The position numbers were made by a program, and so were the translations under genes. Shown here in pieces: positions 38,201 through 50,785 of a stretch of DNA of 64,000 nt (positions within the stretch are counted from its first letter, which is position 1; each line of letters starts with the position of its first letter). The notes under the pieces were generated by a model. The model had not been told where the DNA came from. It saw nothing but the letters and a program-made list of their open reading frames with translations, and ran no database searches. The DNA comes from Haliclystus octoradiatus (lineage: Eukaryota > Cnidaria > Staurozoa > Stauromedusae > Haliclystidae), in assembly GCA_916610825.1 (NCBI GenBank), contig OU744449.1, positions 19,809,344-19,873,343 on the forward strand. Reading direction: 5' to 3'.

Positions 38201-41200
38201 TAAAAAAGTTAAAATAAGTTAGTAAAATAAGTTTCACAATGTCATATTATACAAGGTTAATTTCGAGTTTAGCTAGTAGATATCTCTTTTCTTATTGTAT
38301 TTTCTTCGCAAAACTTTTTGATTGTTCTTGAACTGTCTTTTGAATGCCTCAGAATATATGCTTTCAACCTTTATAGCAAGCTTCCATTTTTTGGTGTCGA
38401 AATGCTGGCCTTGAGGCATCTTTTTCCCTTTCAAAGACTTTAACTGTGCTACTGCAGGCAGTCCACGGTACTGGTTCTCGTTAATCAAAGCATGAAATTT
38501 CGGTAGTTACATGCTACATTCAGATCCAATGGTATTAATGTAAAAGAAAATCATGCATGGAAGAGTAAGCATAAAGCTATGAACTGCTGTGTTGCTGGAG
38601 CTGTTATAACTTTTAGCAATTTCACAATGTATTAATGTCCAAACTTGGGCACTCGTTTATAAAAAGATAAAAAATGTTTTTATTTCCGCTCAGTTTATGG
38701 GTAATGCAGAAGCGTATATGCGATGTAGTCTTGTATGAACAATGCAAGATTGGTTTACGTCCTCACTAGCAGATTCAGATATTGCAGACTCCTTGCTGAC
38801 TCCTCACTTCAACATTCAGAATTTTCAGCATGGATTTCTTTTGTTGCTATTTCAGGGTTACACGATGAAGTACCAATCCCTTGAATATCCAACAGCATCA
38901 TTTTCTCGTTGAAGTATACATAAGTGAGATTCTAATATGGAGTCGACGCGGAGAAGACAGAAAACACGAAGTTAACTTCTCATAATAAACAATGTATTCT
39001 CTTCAACGATCAATCACCAAGAGAGAGAAACAACACGCATGCAAAATACACATAAAAGTTACTAATCACATGACAGTACGAATACAGTACAAGTACGAAT
39101 ACACTCAAACAATACAATTGCGTGAATAACATGCACAATACCTAAAATACCATATGAAATCATACGTTCAATACATCCTAAAGACAACACTTCACACAGA
39201 TATATGACTGAGACCAGGAAGACATGTTCACACGTAATTAGCATAAACAATATCAAAACTAAATCCTACAGTGAGCCAGTGTTTCCGCTTTTCTGAGCAA
39301 TTCCTTCTCTTTGCTATGTAAGTTCATTGAGCAGAACATCCCATTATTATTGACATATTGTAAAATTCCCAGGAATAAATTCCTCCGTCATGGTGAATTT
39401 GCCTTTGCAGTTTGTGCTTTGTCAAGTATGCAGGCCACTATCTGAATCTAGCGCCGAATCCAGCTGGGGATCTTTCGTCCATCTTTTGGGCAAGGATTCG
39501 GCAACTGCATGCATTTGGATTTGCTTCCTGGCATTTTCTTCTAGAGTGAGATCTCAGTTGTTGCTGATGACCTGCTCTGTAGTGGTGTTCTTTTGTTGCC
39601 AATTCAGGGTCAGACAATGGATTACCAACTTCTTGTATATCCAACAGCAAAATTTTCTCTTTAAAGTATACATAAATGAAATGATCCAGTGTTTCCGCTT
39701 TTCTGAGCAATTCCTTTTTTGCTATGTAAATCCATTGAGCAGAACATCCCATTATTATCGATATATTTTGTGAAATTATCAGGAATAAACTCCTCCATAT
39801 GGGCGAATTTGCCTTCGTACTAGTCAAGTGTGCAGGCCCATATCTAAAGCTAGCCCCAAATCCAGCTAAGGAATCTGGCAACTGTGTGCATTTGGATTTG
39901 CTTCTAGCATGTTCTTCTAGGGTGAGATCTAAGTTTTCGCCAGTCTGATTACCTGCTTTGCATTGGTGTTGTATGTTTTGACAACCCTAATTTTATTGGG
40001 GTCAGAAGCTATTAAAAGAATCTCAGAAGGCTCCTGACCCTAGTTTTACTTCCTTGACATTCAGCGATAATATTTCCAATGCATTCCATCCTCAGCAACT
40101 ACTGTTAAAAACAAACTTCCAATTGAAATATCATCTTTTTGGTTTTATGCATTTACCTGCTTTCATAAGAATGGCAATTGATGGAATTTATTTTTGCAAT
40201 AGATTTATTAGAGAAAGCAACATGATTAGTCCAGCTGGACAATTCTCATGAGGCATGTTTTTGTCTCTGGCAATGCAGCATTTTTATCACATAATGATAA
40301 ATAATATTTTCATTCAAAATGCTAACAAGAGCATGAATAGCGGTAGAGGAATTCTTCCCCAAATAGGCATACTGTTATGTAAGTACTGTAGACATAGCCT
40401 ACATTAAAAATACCAACTGTTTTTATGTGAAATTTTAAACTCTTTTTTGGGTTGTACTGCTTGTACTCCCATTCCATCCTATTACCATTTCATCAATAGA
40501 AGCCTCTTTGAAAGGGTAGAACACATTTTGATAGTTGGATAAAATTAGGCTAACAAATGGATCAATCTTTTCTTTACCAGATCTGTTTGGCTTTTCTGCT
40601 TCTTCGCCTACATGAATTATTGTTTGATAAATAGCAAGAAATTTTGCTCTAGGAAAAGGTTTGCTGTACCAAATCATGTGCAGGAAGTCATTTTTTGCCC
40701 ATTATCCCCTGTTAGTCGAAACCGACTAGGGTACTATTCGATGATCTGCATTCTGATTGGTTGCTCAATCGTTCACTATTTTGTCATAGTGAACGCTGGC
40801 AAGTTCCCTCGCAAATTCCAAAAAGTAAACAAGCGTTTTTCAAATGTTTTTGAATCAAAATGTTATACGAATTACGAGAGTAAATTATAATTTCTGTCCC
40901 CGAGAAAACAAAACAAGTAGCAAAATATGAGATGAAGTTGTTCAATGGTAAGCTATGCATACACAATTTTGATCTTATTCGACGGTAGCCAACTCGGGCT
41001 CGTTGTCTAATTGTTAAATAGTAGGCCTTTTATCTATGTCTTCGGCTATCAACACAGCCAACAAATTTTGTCAATTCTCATTTTGTGACAGGACCTCTGT
41101 AGACAAGTCTATTTAATGATTAGGCAACAAGCCCAGGTTAGCTTTTCTAATGGTCACTGAGGTCCAACAGGCGGCACAAGGATTTCATGTCAAAGAAATC

Positions 41201-44200
41201 AATTCAAACAAAACAATTTATTCACTTCTTGAATAATTAATTTTTAGATGAACACAAGGAAACTTGAACACGAGGAAAATTTATATAATTTATTCAGTTA
41301 TTTACCATTTCTGTTCGACTTTTTGCGTAAAATTATATTGAATATTCATAGAAACAATCGCGATTAGTTTTATTTGTCAAAGCAAACTAATAAGTGATCC
41401 CCTCTGAAAATTTCATGAACGGTTCATGAACCGTTCATGAACGGTTCGTGAACGTTAAATGGCACAATTTTTCATGAACAGTTTATGAACGTTGCGGAAC
41501 GTTCATGAACACAGAAAAATAGTTATTTGTAAAAGTTCATGAACCGTTCATAAACCGTTCATGAACCGTTCATGAAAAATTGTGCCATTTAACGTTCACG
41601 AACCGTTCATGAAAAATTGTGCCATTTAACGTTCACGAACCGTTCATGAACCATTCATGAAACGTTCATTATTAGTGCCATTTAACATTCATGAACATCT
41701 TGGTAAGAATAAATCTAATTAACAACAAAGGTATATGAACTTAGATCTTTGCTTTTATTCAATGAACAAATGAAACAGAACAGGAAATGTAATACAATAT
41801 AATACATGAAAAGGTTAAATATTGAATTTAGATGTAATAGTTATAGATTATGGATCAAAGCTATTTTTCATCTGGCATAACACCTGGCATAGCAGCTCAG
41901 GCTGGCGAATGAGGGTTTGATCAGATGGTGATGGATGGTATCCAAGATAAAGGAACTGGAGGAGAGGATACCATAGAGAATACCACATTTATTTTCTTGT
42001 CCCTACAAAATGATAAAGACAATCATGTTAATTTAGGTTCATTTTGTGTGAAGAAGTATAAAGAAAGAGGTCTGATATATAGTCAGTTACTAAGTTATAG
42101 ACTATAGGGCCATTTACACTGCAGCAAAATAGGCACGGTACTCGTCAATTAACACATCAAAGGTGTGAAGGTGTCAAGTGTTTTTGAGCACGGGCCAAGC
42201 AAAAACACTGTCTAAACGGCTTTTTCAGACATTGAAAAGCGGCACCGTGCCTACTATTTTGATCGGGCCGAGATCATTTCTAGAGGTAGTCTCGGCCCGC
42301 TCAAAAAGTGGGCACCGTGCCGTTTTGCAGTAATTATGACGTCATCGTAGAAGTTGCGTCTCTTTACAGTGGAATTCCGAGGTTTTCTAATAAAATCAGT
42401 AACAGACTAAAGATTACCAAAGCTAGATAAGCACATTAAGCATATTTTGTTACGTATTTCTTTTGAAAATTAATGAAGTTTCTGTAGTATAAGGTTTAAT
42501 TATGCAAATTGTAACTACGAGTGCGGAGCGTAAATTTAGATGTGTGTTTTGTCACAGAAATACTGATCTGGCGTGGTAGCATGTTCAGGAGGTGAAAGAC
42601 TAACCCAAATGTATTTGAATTTTGCTCAATGGAGATAGGAATGTAACAAAAATTTAAATATTATAATTGATGAAAAACATAGTGATTTTCAGTTCAACGG
42701 AATCCTTACAAGTTATTTACCATAATTGAATCTCAATTTATCGAATTTCACCTGTAAAACCATTAAATAATGAGAAACCTATAATTCAGTTTGTAAGTTT
42801 TCAATCTCGGCCCGCGTAAAAATAGGCACGGGCGATCTTGAAAACAGTTTTTAATAAGCTGTGTAAACCCTGAAAAAAAACAGCACGGGCCGCATTCTTG
42901 TTAACACCTCGGGTGTTAATTGACGAGTACCGTGCCTTTTTTGCTGCAGTGTAAATGGCCCTTATATGAAGAACCGAGAGCATTGGCTAAGAACATTTGA
43001 TTTTAGCTTGATTGACTCCCTGCATTAGAATGGCAACTAAATAAAACGATAAAAGTAGGCATTTGACATGGAGTTTATTTGATTTGGTCTTACTTGATGA
43101 CATCGATGTTTCAATCTCATCTTTCACTAAAATTAAACGAACATTGATATGCATGTCCATTGTCCAGTCAAAAGAGAGAGAAATTGAGTCTTAAATTATA
43201 AATTACAATGAGGCAGATAAAAGCTGCTGGTGAGAGTAACTCTCGTGCAGACTGCGTCAAACCAGAACAAGAACATTTACCAGTATTGCATGCATGCATA
43301 ATTGCATATTTCAGACATGAGAATTCTGTTTTGCCAATTTTGAAAATCCTTATTCACATATTAATTGACTTCTTATTTGAGTATGAGGGTTCGAATACGG
43401 GGTCGAATACAAACACACGGACGATTCATAAGTTCATAACAATTTATTTCGTAATCATCTCATGTTTCAATATATATAATTTCTATAATGTTGTATGATT
43501 TCGTTTCGAATGTAGCTTCTCATACTGAAGTTTCTGAATTAGTCTAGGCTTTTCTAAAGGTATATTTTGCTTACATAATCAAAATTATTTTAAAATATTT
43601 CGCAAGCTATAAAAATAACATAATGACGTAAATCAACACAAATAACATGACGTTTATATTAAAAAAATGGCGGATATAAGATTAATCGATCACTCCCCCT
43701 TAGTGAGAAGTTTAATTTAACAAATTTTGAACGATAGATGAGATCAATCTTTATTCATATAATTATCTTATTCTTTTTATACCAGCCAGGATTTCTTCTG
43801 TACCGTTGATGGCTTTTGCATCTATTTCTTCTTTTGTTGCCAATAGAATAAGCTTTGCAATAGGTCTATCATAACTTCCAGCTTTGTTTTGAATCTTCAC
43901 CTTCCTGACAAGTCCATCTGTACCAGGGAACGTTTCAGTTACCATAGCGACTGGCCATATTGCTCTCGGGGTAATTCCATTTAAGTTGTTCTTTTTTTCC
44001 AAAACAATATCTCCAACTTCCAGGTTTCTTCTTTGTGAAAACCACTTATTTCGACATAATAGACGATTTGGCATATTCGATGACCAATAATTCCAGAAAA
44101 TTTGAATACGCTTCTGAATTGATGCCATACGATCTTTTGGATGTATTTTATTTTCATCTTGTGGCTGTGGAAGAGTCAGATGATGTCCATACAGCAAGGA

Positions 44201-47200
44201 ATTTGGTGTTATAATCTCGTTCATATCAATAGGATCCGCACTTGAGTTTGGCCAAAGTGGTCTTGAATTTATAAGATAAGCTACTTCAGCAAGAGCAGTC
44301 ATCCATTCATCAGGCTTTAAAGTGTTGTTATAGCAATCTGCCATGGCGTCCAATGCTTTTCTGACCAAGTTGACAAATGTCTCAACAACTCCATTGTGAT
44401 GGGACGCAGTAGGACAATTCCATAACCATTGGAAACCATTTCCTTTAATTCCGTTTTCTAGCACTTTTATATCCCATTCTTTTACTAACTTTTCTACTTT
44501 TGGAGATGCTCCAATTAAATTTGGTCCATTATCGCTGTACAGTTGTACAGGCTGAATTCCTTTCAAGCTGACGAATCTCCTAAGAGCCATTAGAAATTTT
44601 TCAGTTGAAAGACCTTCCCCACCTTCCTGGTCGTAACAGAACTCAAGGTGTATTGCCCTTGTGACGGTGCATACAAATAAGGCTACATGAGCATCTTTCA
44701 CAGTTCCACGGTATAGCTTCGTTTTAAGTGGACCAAAGAAGTCGACAGCAGATGACCAGAAGGCAGGTTTGTCACAGTCCAGTCGAAAACTTGGGAGTTG
44801 ACCCATCTTTTGTTCCAACAGAGGACGTTTCCTTCTTCTGCAGTATAGACAGTTCTTTCCAATTGTTTTCAATATTCTGTTGACTCCAATTATCCAGAGT
44901 CCTGATTGTTCAATCGCAGATCGTGTTCGGTTGACTCCGCAGTGTCCTGTTTGTTCATGAAATTCTTTCGTAACCATGTTGATGACTTTTTTGTGATTAG
45001 TATAATGGTCATTTTCTTTGTTCCTTTTACATTTCGGAATGATTATTGGTGCTGCTAAGTCGGGCTTGAAATCTTTAAGGTGTTCTAATCTTCCACCTAA
45101 TCTGTAAATTTTGTCTTCGTCATCAATGAAAGGACAGAGTTTCTTGAAATTCTTATCGTCAAAGTTAGTATTTCTTTGCAGAGCTTGATATATCTTCATT
45201 TTACCTCCTTTGTGATCAGTCTTGTTTGATTTTTCTGAAATTTTGTTAATTGCTTCTTCCATTGAGTTGCTATCTGCTGCAATTTGTAGTATTTGTTTAC
45301 ATTCTTCATCACTCATCTTTGTAATTGTGTTTGCAACCGAGAAGTAAGCATTCACCTTCTTTGCTATACAGGTCTTCTTTTTGCGCTTTTTTCTTTCAGG
45401 TTTTATTTCAGTCAAATCTTTTCTTAGCTCAATTTCTTTAGTGATATTTGCTGTTTCAAATTCTGGAATAATCTTTTCTTGTAAGAATTTCGGTCCTTGG
45501 TGCCATTGCTCTAAGTCTACATTGTTCGGTTTTGTCAGTGCATCTGCAGCATTCTCTTTAGAAGGAACATAATGGAAATCTTCAATCTTGGTTGTTTCTT
45601 GAATCTCGTTAATTCTCGCTTCAACAAATGCCTTCATCTGAGGAGTTCTTGATCTAATCCAATGCAATACCACTTTAGAATCAACCCAGTATGAAATTGT
45701 GCTTGGTTTGATCATTAATGCTGAGACAATGTTCTTTACTAGTCGAGACATTACTAGTGTAGCAACTAATTCCGTTCGAGGTATTGTCCAACCTTTGACT
45801 GGTGTTACAAAAGATTTGGCTGCTACAAAGTGTACATTAAATGTGCCATCTTCTCTTTTCTGTCGTAGGTAAACGCATGTGCCAAAAGCTTTATCTCCGC
45901 CGTCGGAAAATGCATGCAGCTCAGGCAATTCGGTGTTGTTTTCTTCAGTGATGCAGCGCTCAATTTTGGTTGACAGCTTTCCTTCTAATTGTTTGAATCT
46001 ATCCACCCAGTCATCAGCATCTTCTCCCACTATGGCTGTGTCCCAATCATATTTTTTTCTCCACAGTTGTTGTAAAGGAATTCTCAAGTTTACCAATGCT
46101 GGTGACAGAATTCCGAGAGGGTCCCAAACTTTGGCTATCATGCTTAAAATGATTCTTTTTGACAGTTTATGTTCTTGGGTCTTTGAAGATGCATCAATTT
46201 CAATCTTTGGTAGTTTTTTCAATTTCAGTGAGATTGTATCTATGTCTTTCTCCCAGTAGTGACCCAAAATGGTTGTATCACGATTTTCTGATAGGTTATT
46301 ACTGTCTTCAATCTTCTTGTTCATTTTTTCTTCTAATTCAATGGAATTGGAATGCCATTTCTTTATTTCAAACTTTGCTTTTGATAACAGTTGAGTTGTT
46401 TCTTTGATGACTTGTTCTGCTTCTCTAGGTTGATTTCTGGAGCTGGCAACATCGTCCATATAGATGTGATTCTTTACGATGCTTGATCCAATTGGATAGT
46501 CCTTTCCAAATTTTGTTGCCAAATAGTGAAGACTTTCCTGTGACAAATCAGGACTTGGAGGGTCACCAAAAACAAGTCTTTGCCATTCATAAGCAGTTGG
46601 GTTTTCATTTCCTTCTTCAATCCATAGGAATCGATGATACTTTCGATCTTCTTCAGAAATGCTGATCATATTGAACATTTTTCTTATGTCTCCTGTGAAT
46701 CCAATCTGTTGCTCTCTGAAACCAATGAAGACCTTGAACAATGAGTTTAGTAAATCTGGCCCCTTTTCCAATGCTTTAGCTACTGATTGTCCACGGTAGA
46801 TCTTTGCAGAGTTCCAAACTACTCTTTTGGGAGTTGATGCACTATCATCTCTTTCAACTAGATGGTGTTCTAAGTAATGGGCCATTTCTCCTTCTTTGAG
46901 TTCTACCTTTTTCACAAATCCAGATTCTATTACTTCTTGAATTGCTCTTTGGTAGTCCTCCAATTTGTTTGTTTCTTGCAGTCGTTTTACTTTCCTCTTA
47001 AGATTGGTTGAAACTTCTTTGTAATTATTTGGTAGTCCTTCTGGATAGCCAGGTTTCCAAGGTAATCTGACTTCTATTCTCCCATCTTCATTGATTGTCG
47101 TGTTTTCTTTTGCTATCTTTATAAATCTAGCTTCTTCGATTTCCTTATCTGTACAAACACAGCGTTGCGTTGTGTTAACACCAACCAAATCTGACATCAT

Positions 47201-50200
47201 TAGTGTGCTCATATTTTCAGTAGATGATATGTCTGTTTCTTCTGCTAGTGTGACTGATGTGACTTTTCTTGTTGCTCCTGACTTCTTACTGACATGAGTT
47301 GTTCCACCAACGATTGTCCATCCTAATGGAAACTCGATTCCAATTGGGGCTGATTTGCTGCTCTCTTTCGTCATTCTTTGTAATTCTGTGTGTAACTCTT
47401 GAGCATCTCTCCCAATGATAACATCAATCTCACCACCATCTGTGTCTACAACTTCCTTGATTTGATTCAAATGTTCATTTTTTGCAAAGAATTCTTTGTG
47501 AAGTGATGCTGCTGCGCCACATGGTCTTTTCATTGCATAAGCTGTAATTCTTCCTTTCTCTGCCATGGGCTCCAAACGTCCTACAGTGAGTTCATACTTC
47601 TGTGTGACTTCTTTATGATGGCTTCCTCCAACGACTTCATAATGAATAGTAGTGTCTTCACCTTGAAGGCCTAATGATTCTACAAAGTTTCTTCGAACCA
47701 GAGTTGTATCAGCACCTCCATCCATCAAACATGTTGCAGCTCTAATTTGTGTTGTACCATCAGCATTTTTATAACCAGTTTTTATCCAGATCTTTAGTAC
47801 AGGTAGTCTTGTTGCTGTAGATTCTTGTGAACTGTTGAGACGTTTCGTTGTTGTGTTAGTTGATGCTGTCCTCTGTGTGATATTGGCTGTTGAGGCTTCT
47901 TGATTTGAATATGTACTTCTGTGCAGTAAACTGTGATGTTTCTTTCTACAATGTTGACATGTTACTTCTGATTTGCATTGTGGTCTAATGTGACCCTTTC
48001 CAAGACATCCAAAGCAATGGCCTTTGCTTTTACAGTATTCAGATCTCTCTGCTACTTCAAATTCTTTGAACTTGTTACAATCTTCTAATCCATGTTTTCC
48101 ATTGTTACACAGTTGACAATTGAGGTCATTGGTTGTTTGCAAGACGTTGACTTTTGCTTCTTTGAAGTTCCTTGACTCTTTCTTTGATAATGTTTGCTGT
48201 TTCTTTTCTGTTCTGTAAGAATTTGATGATAACAGTCTTCTTTCCAAGAATTCTAAAATATAGTCGGCTGAGAGTTCTTCTTCTTTCATGTTCATTTTTC
48301 TTGCGATTCTGTTTTCTTGTGCCAACTGGTCTTCAATTTGATCTTCGAATTCCGCTCCTGTCTTTCTCTTCAAATCTTTGATGAATTCCTCATCTTCTGT
48401 ACGGTTTCCTTTCCCAAAATCTTTTAGGTACATCATATGCGTACGTATTGTTGTGACAAATGTTTGGATTACGTTTTGGTCTTTATCTTGTATAGGTTTT
48501 AATTTTCGGAAATTCCACATCAGTTCATCAGATATTTTTTTGTCAGTTACAACTAACTTTAACGCTTTCCATGCTTCGACTAATGTTGAGCGTCCTTCAA
48601 TAGTTGTATGGTAAGACTGTGGTATTGATTTTTCAAGCCATTGTAGCTTGACATCATCATCCAAAACTCCGGCATTGTTCATTGCTGAAGTAAATCGCTT
48701 TTGGAAGGTTGGAAATCCTTTAAATTCTCCATTCCATGAATTGGGGGTGAATCCAGCTAAACGAATAGATGTTTTGTTTGAGTGTGTTGCCTTGCCCTCT
48801 ATGTTAATTGCTCTGATGGCTGCAACTGCAGCAGCTTCAGCTGCTGTTTTTGATAAATCTTTGAGTAATTCTATTGTGATTATGTTGTCATCTCTTTTGG
48901 TTGCATTTCCACTTTCGTTTTCTTTGCTTTGTTGCCCCTCTTCATGGGTGAGTTCATCCTGATGTCTTTGATTTCCTGCTGTGATTTCTTTTTCTTTGTT
49001 ATTTTCTGTTGGTCTTTCTCTTTCTACAACAGAGTCTGCGTCGTCTCCGTCGTTGTTTACATCGGTGACGTCATTTTGATCATTTTGTTCGAAAGAGGCT
49101 GATTCATGATGGCTGCTTTCACCTCCTGCGTTTTCTTCATTAATGTTTACTTGATTATTTTGCGTTGCGGCGGCGATCTCTAACGCGCGTTTGTGAGTTT
49201 TTTCTGCTTCATTTTCTTCAAGTTCATGGATCATCTTCGTAGTTTCTGCTCTGATTTCAAAGTGAAGTTTTCTGCATTCATCAACTCTGTGATCTATTTC
49301 CAATTCTAATTGGCCATTTAAAGCGTTATTTTCATCGAGCACGTCTAGGTAAGTCGACGCTGTTTCTTCTACTTGTTTTCTAGCTTCAGTTACCTTGAAT
49401 AGTATTGACTTCCAAGTGCCTATTGCTACAAATTCTTGTTCTTTTATCGTTGTAAATTCTTCTATTTCTCTATTATAAGCCTTTGATCTCCTCTCAAATC
49501 TCCTCCGAATCGCTTCAGCGTCGTCGGCCATTCTTGATTAATTTCTTTTTATTTCTAATTTCTTTATCGAGACTTTAATTCGAACTATGATTCGAAACTG
49601 TTTTGCCAATTTTGAAAATCCTTATTCACATATTAATTGACTTCTTATTTGAGTATGAGGGTTCGAATACGGGGTCGAATACAAACACACGGACGATTCA
49701 TAAGTTCATAACAATTTATTTCGTAATCATCTCATGTTTCAATATATATAATTTCTATAATGTTGTATGATTTCGTTTCGAATGTAGCTTCTCATACTGA
49801 AGTTTCTGAATTAGTCTAGGCTTTTCTAAAGGTATATTTTGCTTACATAATCAAAATTATTTTAAAATATTTCGCAAGCTATAAAAATAACATAATGACG
49901 TAAATCAACACAAATAACATGACGTTTATATTAAAAAAATGGCGGATATAAGATTAATCGATCAAATTCAAATTTCAAAAATAGTCTGAAATTAAGTATA
50001 TCTAGATTATTTGTAATATCTTTCAATGGGGGCAAAGGGCCAAAGGCTATTACTAGAGTTCGGAAGGCGGAAATAGTCTGAGACCTGCTAAAAGTCTGAA
50101 AATTGTCATATCTGATATTTACAGAATGATAAGCATCGCCGAGGAAAATTAGAAAATAGGTACTGTCGCTCAAAGGATAAAATTTAAAATATTAATTACA

Positions 50201-50750
50201 ACCTACAAAGCATTGAATGATATGGCACCAACTTATATCCAGGAATTGTTACATTTATACAAGCCTACTCGAGCGTTACGATCAGCAGACAAGAAGCTCC
50301 TTGTCCAGCCAAAATGCAATTTAAAAACGTACGGAAACCGGGCATTCTGTTACATGGCCCCCGAGTTATGGAACAGTTTAACTATTGACATCCGTAGTTG
50401 TACATCTCTTTCTGAGTTTAAAACGAACATTAAAACCTTCCTGTTTAAGGAGGCTTACAAGTTATGAAGCTCAGTTGATTATTTGATAATTTACATTTAG
50501 TATTAGTCAAAGCATAGTCAACAGTAAAAAAAAAAAAAAAAAAAAAAAATTATTCATTAAAGTAATCTAGTGTTCAAAGATTGTATAAATTAAGATTTAA
50601 GATTTCACCAAGATATTATATTGTTATAATATACCTAACTGATATATACCCTTCATACCTATTATGGGGGTTCTATTATAATTTCTCGATACTAATTAAC
50701 TATATTGTAAAGCGCCATTGGATTATTCTAAGAAATGGCGCTATATAAAT

Positions 50751-50785
<35 letters not shown>

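Larger units (their letters stand above)
43327..49964 (-). mobile_element. BEL/Pao LTR retrotransposon, full length, apparently intact
   Basis: A 6638-bp element flanked by the 5-bp duplication AATTC (43322-43326 and 49965-49969). The two 366-bp LTRs (TG...CA) appear identical by eye, so insertion is very recent. A single uninterrupted polyprotein is encoded on the minus strand, opposite to FBF1. A G-rich polypurine tract lies just inside the 3' LTR. All BEL/Pao domains are present in order. This is the best candidate for a currently active element in the window. Confidence 0.97.

Noticed and set aside
39438..39881. 147-codon minus-strand frame as a real gene
   Set aside because: It spans the junction of two tandem alpha-kinase fragments and mixes kinase-frame and off-frame sequence; a pseudogene by-product.
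48378..48962. Plus-strand frames inside 43763-49531 (for example 48648-48962)
   Set aside because: Antisense shadows of the BEL/Pao polyprotein.
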